Source: Heracleum sosnowskyi
Lineage: Eukaryota > Streptophyta > Magnoliopsida > Apiales > Apiaceae
Length of the DNA: 64,000 bases
NCBI GenBank assembly: GCA_030848705.1
Contig: CM061244.1
Span: forward strand, 106,785,111 to 106,849,110
Direction of reading: 5' to 3'
Each line of letters opens with the position of its first letter. The stretch's first letter is position 1. The notes beneath the pieces were generated by a model. That model saw only the letters and a program-made list of their open reading frames with translations. It was not told the DNA's origin and ran no database searches. Shown piece by piece: positions 32,281 through 43,807 of this stretch. Position numbers and translations under genes: made by a program.

Positions 32281-33173
32281 TGACCATCACATTAACAAAA
32301 TAAGCTTGAAATCAATCTCAAGTTATAACCCAAAAAATGCAACTTAACGGTATCTTAATGTATTCAAAAAGGTCATCTACTGTTCCATAAAGGAGGAATT
32401 AGAGGTCAAATGTTAAAAAACTGCAGCTAAATGATTTACCAAGTGCTATAATCCAACCTTAAAACAAAGGTTGTAAACTAATACCCACATTGCACCCACG
32501 CGAGTTTTTTTGCCAAAGAGTAGGGATAAATTTTATCGGTGTGAAAGGGATTTTTAGCACTACTTACAAAGTAATAGACCTTCAGCCCTTATTCCTAACT
32601 GACTTTGCCAGAGTAGATAATGCAACTTTCCCTGGATATGCTTTAGCGTTCGAATAGTATCCCCACTTCAACATAACAGTGGAATCTATCTACTAGATGA
32701 ACATTCGTATAATTTATACTTTTTAAAATCCAACCTTGTAATTATCAATGTAAAAATTAAAATGTTGGAAGGTAAGCTCTATCACATGTGCTAATTATTC
32801 CATCACACGCCACAATGTAAAACATAAATAAATAACCAATGTATCTAATTTGCTTATTGAGATGCCTATCGGACCACTGATATAAAATGTATGATAACCG
32901 TTTTGACAGAAGATTCAGGTTTATGCAATAAGGTGAAGACTAATGCATTACTAGTTATCTTTTGCTAACCAAGACCATAAGAAACCGAGAAAGTGAATGT
33001 GGAGTGCAGACTAGGAAGAGGAGATTACGCTAAGTGACTTCATAGCTATTTTATATCACAACAACTATGGTTAGAGCTCAGACCATTTGGTGAAATGTTA
33101 TGATCACCATTTTTCTAGCACAAGTGATATATGTCAACTTATTGATTATGTATACATTACAGGGCATCAGCAC

Positions 33174-33747
33174 TGTTGCCCAGTAATAAACAATTGTAGA
33201 AGGGGGTTGAATACAATTGTATAAGATTCTCGACTTAATAAGATATGAATCACAAATATGAAAGAATAATAACAACTTTATTAAATCTGATATAAAACTG
33301 TTACAAAACTCTCTCAAGAAATTCTGTGTTCTTGAGAGCTGCTAGTTTACAAAAACTCTCTCAAGAAATTCTGATGTTCTTGAGAGCTTCTATGTTACAA
33401 TATACTCGTGTATGCGATTGATATAAAATCAAAACCTAAACTGTGTTTATATACTACACAGCTTCTCTATCAATGATAAGTCCTAATCAATTACAAAGAT
33501 TGAAACCTATCCTTAATCGATAGCTTCATTACGACAAACCAGGAACCGACAGAATAATCTTCCTTATTTAACTAGACTCCAAATATAACTCGAAGTAGGA
33601 ATTCTGATCAGCTTCCAGTCCTGATGATCAAACTGATCCCAGTCCTGATATTCATTCTGATCCTGACGACCATGCAATCCTGATGATGTCAGCAATCCTG
33701 ATCAGTTGAAGTCTAGATCCTGACGATCATTGAATCCTGATCTAACA
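33174..33747 (-). repeat. 3' LTR of element A (minus copy)
   Basis: On the minus strand it starts TGTTAGATCAGGATTC directly after the PPT (TTGGGGGAGAT) and ends ATTACTGGGCAACA, giving 574 bp with TG...CA termini. TATATAAA (33,453-33,446) sits in a palindromic CTGTGT...ACACAG context also seen in family B. TCAGGA(T/C) occurs many times in sense orientation near the 5' end. Confidence 0.85.
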
Positions 33748-33857
33748 ATCTCCCCCAATCTCATACTTTGTGAAATAAAGTATAGATTCCTAAGATTCAA
33801 TGATGTCAAAAACATATTTACAAAATGTACAAGTATCTTCAGCAGCAACTTATCTGT

Positions 33858-34881
33858 TTAAATTCTTTGATAAAACAGATTCATCTTCAAGAAGTTGGAT
33901 AACAAATTTTCTTCTTTTTCTTCAAGAATTTGAATCAGTCTTTCCTTAAGATTTCTGAGTTCTTCATCTTCCTCATTAATCTGGTAAATAGCTACTCTAA
34001 GATTCTGTATGGAGCTTCTTTGTAGACTGTGCTCTTCAAGCAAAAGATAAGCAATTTCCTTCCCATCAGGATTGAGAGTAAGTTGAGTCATGCCAAAAGT
34101 CACTTCTTTAACAGCAGTGCCCCTTTGCATTTCCACATCTTGACCTCTTTGATATAAGTACATGGGAGTATAATCACCATTGAAATTTTTGTTTCCATTC
34201 AGTCTTCTTCTTATTGTTGACAAGATCATGTCACTCCATTCTTTGCACACTTTGTTCTTCCATCTTAACAGATAATGAACATATTTCAGTTCCTGTGTAG
34301 TTTTCATCAGCAGATCTTGAATGCGCAGAATCATCACACTACCATCTTTCATGAAGTACATAAGCTTTTCTTTCTTTTCAATACCATCATGACAATCTAT
34401 AACTATATCAACAGCTAATAAATTGTTCAGGTTTTCAGAAGTTAAAGTACCTCCCATTTCAGTCAAGGAGTAAGGATCAACATATGACATATTCAGATAT
34501 TCAACATCCCTGTGTCCAATACCTCCTCTTGAATTACTTGTCAATTGCTTCAGATTTGAAAACATTCGTAGCCAGAGTGCTTTTGATCTAATCATATCAG
34601 ATAAATCAACAACACTTGAAGCACTTGTTATAATTCCTCCATTCTGAAAATTGATAGGTGTGTTACACCTCAGTGTACTTATGTGTTTCCACTTCTTATC
34701 TTTTTCTTTTTCAAAAGCATAGCTTCTTTCTAGTAAATATTCTTGTCTGCTTGAATTTCTCCACAATCTTCTGTTTGAGAGTTTAAGCCTTTGTACATAG
34801 AGATTGAAATCTCTATTTGTTGATCTTGTGATTTCTCTTCTTCTGGCTTCTTCTTCTTCATCCACTTCCTTGTTGTGAGAA
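33858..34881 (-). pseudogene. Element A envelope-position ORF, C-terminal domain (minus copy)
   Basis: Separated from the rest of its ORF by a solo LTR at 34,887-36,329; the reading frame after the insertion is open to the TAA at 33,858. It has a charged start (EEEEARRREITRSTNRDFNL) and a helical C-terminal domain with DCHDGIEKKEKLMYFMKDGS, ELKYVHYLLRWKNKVCKEW and RVAIYQINEEDEELRNLKER. The last motif is shared with family B (RVAIYQTGESDPELREIKK), so the domain is conserved across families although its role is unknown. Confidence 0.75.
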
Positions 34882-34886
34882 TCAAC

Positions 34887-36329
34887 TGTTCGCACAAAAT
34901 CACGCAAGCGTACGCGGTCAACAAGTAATATATGAAAATAGAGTTCGTTCCCACAGAGACTGCTTTGGTTACTATAGTTATGCACTTATGCAACAATGTA
35001 TGGCTATTGTTCAATGCTAAGACAAGTATCAAGTTGTGTTTTGATTAACTAAATTATCTAACAATTTATCAAGACTATAATTAACTAAAGATTGCTGTTG
35101 ATTTACTTATGAGAATAAAACATGGGATCCTAACTTCATTAAATACTTCATCTAGAGTCTTTTGTCTTTAATCAATGCATGTGACGGTTGTGATAACTAA
35201 TCGGATAACACGAAATCAGTACACGCTACCTTTCAGTATACGTATACCAAACCACTCAAACATCCACAAAATAGATAGAAGTTAAGCAGACACCAATTAT
35301 GCTTAGACCCTATATGTCTATAAGATTTGAAAACATAACGGTTTAACGAGCAAGTTATCCATTCAGATTACATAGGGCAGGTAAGATGGTTAAAATCACC
35401 TACGAATCATGCATGACAAACATACATAAACCTATGCTAGCATGGCAAGTTCTAAATCTCTATATCCACTTTCGCAATCAATAGAGATTAACAAACAACT
35501 TAGATGTTAGCTACGCATCCAAGAAGAATAAGCACAACCAAACTAGGATATCAATTAGCCATCACACACACATCTTTAAAACAATTAACTACTGAAATCC
35601 ATAAATAAATCCGTTAGAATCCCACGACAACGATTAGTTCATAATAGAACCGTTCATCATCGTGGGTTCTGATGAAAACATGATAGTAATAAGTCTAGAA
35701 TACTGAATAAAAGTGTTAGGGTTTATGAAGAAACAAACGAGAATCCAAAGTATCGCCTAATTAGAAGAATACAAAGATAAATTGAAATGTAGATCTTCGT
35801 AATCAGCCGTCTTCTTGTTCTCCTCACCGGTGGATGGATATGTATGTATGTATATCAATGTATCTCTCTGAAATCGTCCACCAATGGTTTATATAGGCCT
35901 TTCTGTTGACTGGTCTTCGCTGGTTTCCATATCAGAATTGAATTCAGCAAATTTTCAGCATTTGGCAAGTGCGGGCGCGCTTGGTAGGGCGCGGGCGTGC
36001 TATGAACAGTACTTTCAGGCGCAGGCGCGCTATGAACAGTGCGACGCGCTATGAACAGCGCTATGAACAGTGCTATGAACAGTGCTACTATTCATAATTC
36101 AACAAACTATTTTCTTTCCGTTTCTTTGCGCTTCCAACTCCCTTACCGCATGGACTTCTCTTCTTGAGCACATAACCACCATATATACATGAATCCTCAC
36201 ATTTCTGCATCCATCTGTAGCTCTGCACATTCTAGCTAAAAACACATTAAACACACCAAATACTTGAGTGTGAGCGATCAATTTAAGCCGATACGAAGCG
36301 TTCCAAGTAGATATAAAATCCACTTATCA
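34887..36329 (-). repeat. Solo LTR inserted in the element A ORF (TSD TCAAC/GTTGA)
   Basis: On the minus strand it begins TGATAAGTGGATTTTATATC and ends TTGTGCGAACA (TG...CA, 1,443 bp). It is flanked by exact 5 bp duplications: TCAAC at 34,882-34,886 and 36,330-36,334. The plus copy at 62,590 shows the uninterrupted site (GTGGTTGATTC). TATATAAA near 35,895 on the minus strand supports its orientation. An array of TATGAACAGTGC-like words with GC-rich interruptions lies at about 35,970-36,085. The family is not identified. Confidence 0.85.
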
Positions 36330-36334
36330 TCAAC

Positions 36335-39103
36335 CACAGTAGATAAGATTAACAAATCAATCTCTTGCAAAATTTCAGATTCATCAGGATCTTGAACATT
36401 GTCAGGAACAATATCAGGATTAGAATCTTCAATTTGATTTGTATTGCAGAGAATTAATTGTCTTGGCTTTCTTCTCAATTCAGGTTCTTCTTCAACATTT
36501 CCATCATCACCAAAAGTAGACCTGTCAGGAACTATTAGAGTTTGAGTAGATTCAAGAATTTCTTCTATTAATAAACCTCTAGACCTTGTCTGTCTAGGAA
36601 TTGTTTGAGTTGAAGAACCTCTTCTACCTTTTCTAGCTCCTCTCCTACCTCTGTCTCCTCTACCTCTAGCATGAGCAGGGTTATTAAAGCTTTCCATCAT
36701 TTCTCTCTGTTGTCTTAAGAATTCTTCATGTGAGAGATCGGGATATTCTTCACTTGCTGTAGAGAGTGCTTTTCTTGCAAATAATTGTTGAACTCTTTTA
36801 TCAGTGTGATATAGAGTAACAATTCTGCCATCTTTTGTAGAGAAGTTCTGGAATAGATTTGATGCATCTTCAGGATTATAAATAATCACATCTTCATCAC
36901 CTTCAGGAATTGTAGCAAGAGTTTGTTCATGACCAGGCATCAGGATTTGATCACCTGTCAGGATTTGTTCTTCCGTCAGGATCTGAGATTGCACCAATGT
37001 TCTTACTGTCCTTACTCCAGAATCAGAAACATGAGTTGACTGCGTTGTTTGACTTTGAGAAGTTTGAATTGTCTTCATAACAGCAGCATCAGAGGTTTCT
37101 CCTTGTAGAATTTTGTCACCACCATCATTTCCAGCATTATCATCATCATCATTATTTCTCAATACTAGATCAGGTGTACATTTTGTCTGACTTACCTTCT
37201 CCCCCTTTTTGACATCAGAATTTGACAATATATTCAAAATTAAGGCAAGAGAGGTTTGAATGTCAGTTACCTTTGTATCAAGAGAATCAATCCTTCTGTT
37301 GATGGAGGTTTGTTCAGAAACAACAGATTTCACTTGAGATTCCACTATCCTTAGTTGAAGAACAGTAGGCACCTTTGTAAAACTCATAGAAATATTTTCC
37401 CTCACCAACTCAGTTGCAGCTTTGATAGAATAAATTTCATGTTTCAGGCTTTTAGATAAAAAAAGTTGTAGCCTTCAGATGATTCTTCAAATCTGGATTC
37501 TCTATCATCTTCACTGCATCATACGCATGATCCAAGGCATATGGATAGCTGACATATTCATCAGACCTATACCATTCATTTTCCCATTGATGCCTTTTCA
37601 ATTGCTCAGCAGGATTAATCTCAGAAGGAATAGAAAAGTCTTGTCTGAAGTCTTTTCCAGTTGAAGCCTTGTCAGCCATGAATGTGCTTGATGAACCAAA
37701 GTTAGTTCCAAGACTAGATTTTAGAACTCTGGCAAGTTGTTCCTTCTCATCATTATTTTAATCATCACTATCATCAGAATCATCATCATCATCATGAGTA
37801 ACATCAGGATCAGGAATAGCTATACTTTTTAGTTTATCCTGTGAATCTGTGATAGGATGGTCCATTGGTCTTGATCGTAGTGGTTGAATCAAAATTGGCT
37901 CAGCATCAGGAGCACCACTAGCATCGGGATGAACACCGTCAGGATTTGATAAGCTTGCATCAGTATCTGTTACCAATGGTTCTTGTGTAGCATGAGGTTC
38001 TGAAGCTGCTTCAACACTTTGAGTTGGAGGTTCTTGTGTGCTTCCCTCATTGACAGTGTCCTTGACCAATCTTTCACTAGAAGCTGTAGATGTGCCTGCA
38101 TCTTCACTTTGAGAAGATGGTTCTTGTGTGGCTGGAATGTTGATGTGTTCACTCTCCCTTTGAGAAATTGGTTCTTGTGGGACCATTCCAATAGCTTAGC
38201 CTGCACCCAAACTTTGATTGAGTGGTTCTTGTGTGGCAGGATCTTCAGTTTGAGCTGCTGAATCACTTTGAGATTTAGGTTCTTGTGGGCTTGATCCTTT
38301 CAGCTTCTTTTGTCTCTTGAAAACTATCTCTGCTGCTTTCCTTTTCTTCTCTAATGGATGGGAAAATCCAAGCTTTGAAGCAGTCTCAGCAACCTTCTCC
38401 CATGAAATTTCAACAATCTTTGCAGATGGAGAAGCCTTTGCTGGAGAGTCTGAGATAGAGACAACTTTCATTTTTGCATCAGGAATACCAACATCAGGAT
38501 TTGCTAGAGCATCAGGAGTAGATGACTCATCAGGATTTGATGTCTGAATATTGGTATCATTTATTTGCACTTTCAAAGGAATATGATACATGTTTCTCGA
38601 TAATGTTCTTTTCTTCTGTGGTTTTGATGATGGTACCACATCTTCAATAGCAGTATCAGCAACTTCCTTATTCACATTCATTATAGAGGATATAGGTAAA
38701 TCATCCTTTGAATCAGTCTCATCCCTGAGCACTAACTTCCTTTTAACAGAAATAGCCTCAATACCCTTAGCAGCTTTCTTCACCAGGACCCCTTGTACAC
38801 CCCCTTGTATCTTCTTTTTAGTGAGTGGTGTAGAGGAAAAATCCTTTGAACCTGATTGCCTTCCAGACACATCAGTTCTAGCTGATTTCTTTGATTTTAC
38901 AACTAAAGTCTTTTGAGAGACATTAGAGGTGGCTGTTGACTGTTTGGACTGTTTAGGTGGTATGCTGAGGTCAGGAACAAGGTGTGATTGACCTTGCCCC
39001 ATAGCATGAGAAAGCAATCCATAACAAGTAGGCATTTTCTGATGTAAGAAAAACCTAACCTCATCAGGAATAAAAGCATTACCAATAAAACCATTTGCCT
39101 CAT
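36335..39103 (-). pseudogene. Element A envelope-position ORF, central part (minus copy)
   Basis: Four open pieces are colinear with 51,272-52,943 and 61,541-62,590 of the plus copy. They are separated by a TAA at about 38,195 (Leu/Gly-Ala-Gly context), a TAA at about 37,757 in the Asp-run, and a homopolymer frameshift near 37,450. Content: the end of the plant-transposon domain, a basic Ser/Lys region, repeated NPDxSxPDA words, four to six (T/P)QEPxxQS repeats, an Asp-run, a conserved YPYALDHAYDAVKMIENPDL helix, a coiled-coil segment (ESQVKSVVSEQTSINRRIDS) and a basic RGRGDRGRRGARKGRRG patch that could bind nucleic acid. Confidence 0.8.
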
Positions 39104-39472
39104 CAGGATTAAAAAATATTTTCTATTTGAAGTAAAAATAAAATTCCATTTAAGAAAACAAAATTTTATTTTACTAATCCTGAAAAAAATGTTTTTGATT
39201 TATTTTAAAATCACCAAATTAATGATGTAGAACCCACTAAAACATTCTTACCATTTATCAAAGCAAAATAGTCATGGAAAACTGAACCGCCGCCTCGAGA
39301 ATAAGCAAATGACCTGCAGCTGATCAAATAATCTCTATAAAAGAGAGTGTTAAACAGTATTATCATTTACCAAATACACAAACCCTCTCCACAGAAAGAA
39401 AAACTTACGAAAACCTTTCTGAATGACCATCAGGATTTGATAGTCATCAGGATTTCTTCTCTGTAGCTTTTC

Positions 39473-40496
39473 TCAAAAATTCTCAAAGTTCATCATTCCA
39501 AGTTCATTCACCAACTTATTGAATGTAGCTTCAGGTAGTGGCTTGGTGAATATATCAGCTAGTTGTTGATCAGTAGGAACAAAATGAAGTTCAATTGTTC
39601 CTTCCAGAACCTGTTCTCTTATGAAATGATATCTAATACTGATGTGTTTAGTAAGAGAATGCTGAACTGGATTTCCTGTCATTGCAATAGCACTTTGGTT
39701 ATCACAATAAATAGGGATTTTTGAGTATGACATGCCATAATCTAACAACTGATTTCTCATCCACATTATCCGAACACAACAACTTCCTGCAGCAATGTAC
39801 TCAGCTTCTACTGTTGAAGTAGAGATAGACTTTTGCTTTTTGCTAAACCATGAAACTAGTCTACCACCCAAAAACTGACAGCTTCTTGAAGTACTTTTCC
39901 TGTCTATTTTGCATCCTGCAAAATCAGCATCTGAATAACCACACAAACCAAAATCTGATTCCCTTGCATACCAAAGACCAAGTGAAGGAGTGCCTTTGAG
40001 ATATCTGAAAATTCTTTTAATTGCAATCAGATGAGGTTCCCTAGGTTTTGCTTGAAATCTTGCACACAAACAGGTTGCAAACATGATATCTGGTCTACTT
40101 GCAGTGAGATACAATAAAGAGCCAATCATTCCTCTGTAGTGAGTTACATCTACCTCAGTACCTTGATCAGGATCAAGTTTGGTAGCTGTAGCAATGGGAG
40201 TATTTGCAGTAGCACAGTCTTCCATGTTAAACTTTTTCAGTAATTTCCTTGTATATTTAGACTGATTGATAAAAATGCCATCATCAGTCTATTTAACTTG
40301 AAGACCAAGAAAATAACTCATTTCTCCCATCATGCTCATTTGATATCTTGACTGCATAAGCTTGGAAAACTTTTCACAAAGCTTATTGTTTGTTGACCCA
40401 AAAATGATATCATCCACATAAATCTGAACTAAAAGCAAATCCTTACCATGATTCAAATAGAATAGAGTTTTATCAATAGAACCTCTTTTGAATCCA
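39473..40496 (-). pseudogene. Element A RT end and RNase H (minus copy)
   Basis: Minus-strand pol remnant from the RT YVDDIIFGS region (about 40,420) to the RNase H tail (LADIFTKPLPEATFNKL, stop at 39,473). RNase H motifs are present: YSDADFAGCKIDRKSTS, CQFLGGRLVS, VEAEYIAAGSCC, YCDNQSA. A TAG near 40,290 replaces a Gln found in the plus copies. The 5' side is joined by a short deletion to upstream pol sequence and then folds back. Confidence 0.88.
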
Positions 40497-40628
40497 CTTC
40501 ATTCCTTTCAAATTCATTCAATTCTTCTTGCATTGCAGAGGAGCCAAAGAAAGTTGAAGATTCACTCAAAGATGCTGATTGGGTTACTGCAATGCAAGAA
40601 GAATTGAATGAATTTGAAAGGAATGAAG
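40497..40628. repeat. Perfect 40 bp inverted repeat with 52 bp loop (fold-back junction)
   Basis: 40,497-40,536 is the exact reverse complement of 40,589-40,628 (GCAATGCAAGAAGAATTGAA onward). The 52 bp between them is ordinary plus-strand RT coding sequence leading into the right arm. The junction joins minus-strand pol to plus-strand pol. On the minus side pol is spliced to a point about 420 bp further on, at a shared AAGT. Confidence 0.95.
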
Positions 40629-42070
40629 TCTGGAAACTGGTGCCAAGACCAAAGAACAGGTCAATTGTTGGTACAAAGTGGATTTTCAAGAATAAGACTG
40701 ATTCAGATGGTGTAATTATCAGAAACAAAGCAAGGCTAGTTGCAAAGGGGTATTCTCAGCAAGAAGGAATTGACTATGATGAAACTTTTGCTCCTGTTGC
40801 AAGACTAGAAGCCATCATGATCTTTCTAGCATATGGAGCTCATAAGAAATTCAAGGTTTTCCAGATGGATGTGAAAAGTGCTTTCTTAAATGGTGAACTG
40901 GAGGAAGAAGTTTATGTTGAACAACCTCCTGGTTTCATTAATCCAAAATATCCAAATCATGTTTACAGATTGGATAAGGCACTTTATGGACTAAAGCAAG
41001 CTCCAAGAGCATGGTATGAAACCTTAGTTCAATTCTTACTGGAAAGTGGATTCAAAAGAGGTACTATTGATAAAACTCTATTCTATTTGAATCATGGTAA
41101 GGATTTGATTTTAGTTCAGATTTATGTTGATGATATCATTTTTGGGTCAACAAACAATAAGCTGTGTGAAAAGTTTTCCAAGCTTATGCAGTCAAGATAT
41201 CAAATGAGCATGATGGGAGAAATGAGTTATTTTCTTGGTCTTCAAGTTAAACAGACTGATGATGGCATTTTTATCAATCAGTCCAAGTATACAAGGAATT
41301 TGTTGAAAAGGTTTAACATGGAAGACTGTGCTACTGCAAGTACTCCCATTGCTACAGCTACCAAACTTGATCCTGATCAAGGTACTGAGGTAGATGTAAC
41401 TCACTACAGATGAATGATTGGCTCTTTATTGTATCTCACTGCAATTAGACCAGATATCATGTTTGCAACCTGTCTGTGTGCAAGATTTCAAGCAAAACCT
41501 AGGGAACCTCATCTGATTGCAGTTAAAAGAATTTTCAGATATCTTAAAGGCACTCCTTCACTTGGTCTTTGGTATGCAAGGGAATCGGATTTTGGTTTGT
41601 GTGGTTATTCAGATGCTGATTTTGCAGGATGCAAAATAGACAGGAAAAGTACTTCAGGAAGCTGTCAGTTTTTGGGTGGTAGACTAGTTTCATGGTTTAG
41701 CAAAAAGCAAAAGTCTATCTCTACTTCAACAGCAGAAGCTGAGTACATTGCTGCAGGAAGCTGTTGTGCTCAGATAATGTGGATAAGAAATCAGTTGTTA
41801 GATTATGGCATGTTATACTAAAAAATCCCTAGTTATTGTGATAACCAAAGTGCTATTGCAATGACAGGAAATCCAGTTCAGCATTCTCTTACTAAACACA
41901 TCAGTATTAGATATCATTTCATAAGAGAACGGGTTCTGGAAGGAACAATTGAACTTCATTTTGTTCCTACTGATCAACAACTAGCTGATATATTCACCAA
42001 GCCACTGCCTGAAGCTACATTCATTAAGTTGGTGAATGAACTTGGAATGATGAACTTTGAGAATTTCTGA
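40537..42070 (+). pseudogene. Element A reverse transcriptase and RNase H (plus copy 1)
   Basis: Starts at the fold-back junction inside RT (DADWVTAMQEELNEFERNEV) and runs through the RT motifs (QMDVKSAFLNGELEEEVYVE, YGLKQAPRAWYE, YVDDIIFGS) and RNase H to LADIFTKPLPEATF. Breaks are a TGA at 41,411 (Gly in copy 2) and a TAA at 41,819 (Ser in the minus copy). The second is shared with copy 2, so it predates the duplication. Gag, protease and integrase are absent. Confidence 0.9.
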
Positions 42071-42542
42071 GAAAAGCTACAGAGAAGAAATCCTGATGGT
42101 CATTCAGAAAGGTATGTATTTTTGATCAAATCCTGATAGGACAAAATCCTGACAAGAAGTCAACTAGTCAATCCTGATGTACATGTCAGTATTTCATTGC
42201 TTAAATTGTGCCTGATTTTTCGTCAGTTTCTGATGAGAAACGTTTGAGTTTTGAACAACTGTATGCGCGCGTGTGTCACACTGATAGATATATACATATA
42301 GATACACATAAAAAGCGGTGCCATTATGTTTAAGTATGCACGTAATTAGTCTACTAATCATTTTTGCACAAATCAGTAGTTGCCACCTGTCATTGAGAGT
42401 AATATTTTGTTTTCACAAAATACATTTGATTTGCTAAATTTCTAATTACTCTCTCTTCATCAGTTTTTCATCTTATTTCTCTCTCTGTGTTCAAGAACCC
42501 TAATTTCTAAATCTCAATTCTCAAGCTTTTGATACTGTTTTA

Positions 42543-43161
42543 ATGGCGTCTTCATCATTCATAAACAAACATACTGTGGTTAGTGGTGTTACGTTTGCCA
42601 CTAATAATTTTGTAGCTATTATAGACCATCAGGAATTACCAAATGAGTTTCACATAATTCAGGATTTTCTAACTTCAAGCCCATTGAAGTTTGCTTTAAC
42701 AGAACCTGCAAGTGTTTCTTTTAAGTCAGTTATGCAGGTGTGGAACTCAGTTACTTTTAACAAAGGGCATTCTGACTCAATCTTGATGAGTTTTGAATAT
42801 GATGGGATTACTCACTATGTGACTCCTACAATTGTGGAGGATGCACTGCAATTACCTGTTCTTGGTGATGCTATTCCTGATAATGTTTCGGACTCTACTC
42901 TCTTTGAGTTTGTTACAAAGTTGGGCTACAATGGTGAAGTAAAGAGATATGGAAATCTTTTCAGGACGAAGCTTAAGAAGGAATGGAATTTTTTTTCTTT
43001 GATACAATATGTCGCTGTTTCCTGAACAAGACATCAAATTTTGATGCTTTTCCATCAGGATCTCTCAAAATTGGGTACTCTCTTATCCATTCTACAATGT
43101 TTGATTCTAGATCCTTTATCTTAAAAGCTTTAAGTGATAGGAAATCAGAAAAGTTAGGTTC
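42543..43161 (+). pseudogene. Element A envelope-position ORF, N-terminal domain (plus copy 1)
   Basis: The ATG at 42,543 follows a CT-rich leader with AACCCTAA. The product opens MASSSFINKHTVVSG and carries the plant-transposon domain (KLGYNGEVKRYGNL, RTKLKKEWNFF). A T-run near 42,990 is two bases too long, shifting the frame. The ORF is then cut at 43,162-43,166 (TGTCT) by element B. The 42,071-42,542 spacer upstream carries several ATCCTGAT words and no ORF. Confidence 0.85.
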
Positions 43162-43166
43162 TGTCT

Positions 43167-43662
43167 TGTTAGGCCGAATACACAATATATAATCAATATA
43201 TGTATGAGAATAACAATAAAGAACACTATTTATGAACAATAAACTGAATTATATTAAATAACTCTTCTCTTAGTGATGTAAATTATCACAGAGAGCTGCT
43301 AGGTTACAAGAATAATGTATTCAGTATTCGCGCGTCCCTTTTAGGGTTAACCTATCTGTGTTTATATAGTACACAGCTACGTACAATCTTCTAATTGATA
43401 TTCCTATAAATCAGCTATACAATTAATATCAATCTAGAATTGCTTCTGTCTTCTGTTCCGTTTCCTTAGCCATCTCGATATCTCTTTGCTTCTTTCCATC
43501 TTCAAAGAATATCGCTTCTAGAATGTTCATTTAATTGCACCGACTGCTAAGCAAACTCTGACCATCAGACTTTAACAAACTCTGACTGGTCCTCCAGCTA
43601 AACTCTGATAGTTTCCTGGTTCTTAAACACTGATAAACAAACATCAACAATTATATCTAACA
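43167..43662 (-). repeat. LTR of element B, left (3' LTR)
   Basis: On the minus strand it starts TGTTAGATATAATTG after a GGGGGAGAT PPT and ends CGGCCTAACA. It is 496 bp with TG...CA ends and is flanked on the left by TSD TGTCT (43,162-43,166). TATATAAA at 43,368-43,361 sits in a TGTGT...ACACAG palindrome like that of family A. It carries TCAGAGTTT in sense orientation four times. Confidence 0.9.
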
Positions 43663-43807
43663 ATCTCCCCCAACTTGTTCATACTAAAATGTACAAGTTA
43701 ACAGATAATTGATGATGTCAAAACATATAACAAATGCAGTGTTTATAAAATCACAGAGTTTATACTTTTACTTAGAACAGAAAACTTTAAAAACTTACAG
43801 ACTTCAG

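Larger units (their letters stand above)
30562..33173. mobile_element. CACTA-type DNA transposon end and body
   Basis: CACTACACCATATTTGACC at 30,562 has the CACTA terminus of the En/Spm superfamily. The first about 450 bp carries at least eight sub-terminal copies of TGCAACATTT or close variants, as expected for transposase-binding repeats. No transposase is recognisable. The interior carries minus-strand exon-like pieces, including a CXC-domain exon. The opposite end (…TAGTG) is not seen before family A sequence begins at 33,174, so the element is truncated or continues elsewhere. Confidence 0.65.
33174..40536 (-). mobile_element. Element A, inverted (minus) copy: RT-end, envelope-position ORF, 3' LTR
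   Basis: Read on the minus strand this holds the end of pol (40,496-39,473), a spacer, the envelope-position ORF (39,103-33,858, with a nested solo LTR) and the PPT plus 3' LTR (33,747-33,174). The N-terminal part of the envelope-position ORF, present in the plus copies, is missing; unrelated sequence (about 39,110-39,430) lies there instead. The 5' part of the element is replaced by the fold-back junction at 40,497-40,628. Confidence 0.8.

Noticed and set aside
42990..43000. Frameshift in the T-run of the element A ORF taken as biological
   Set aside because: The two copies differ only in T-run length (8 versus 7), which is also a common long-read error, so no weight is placed on it.
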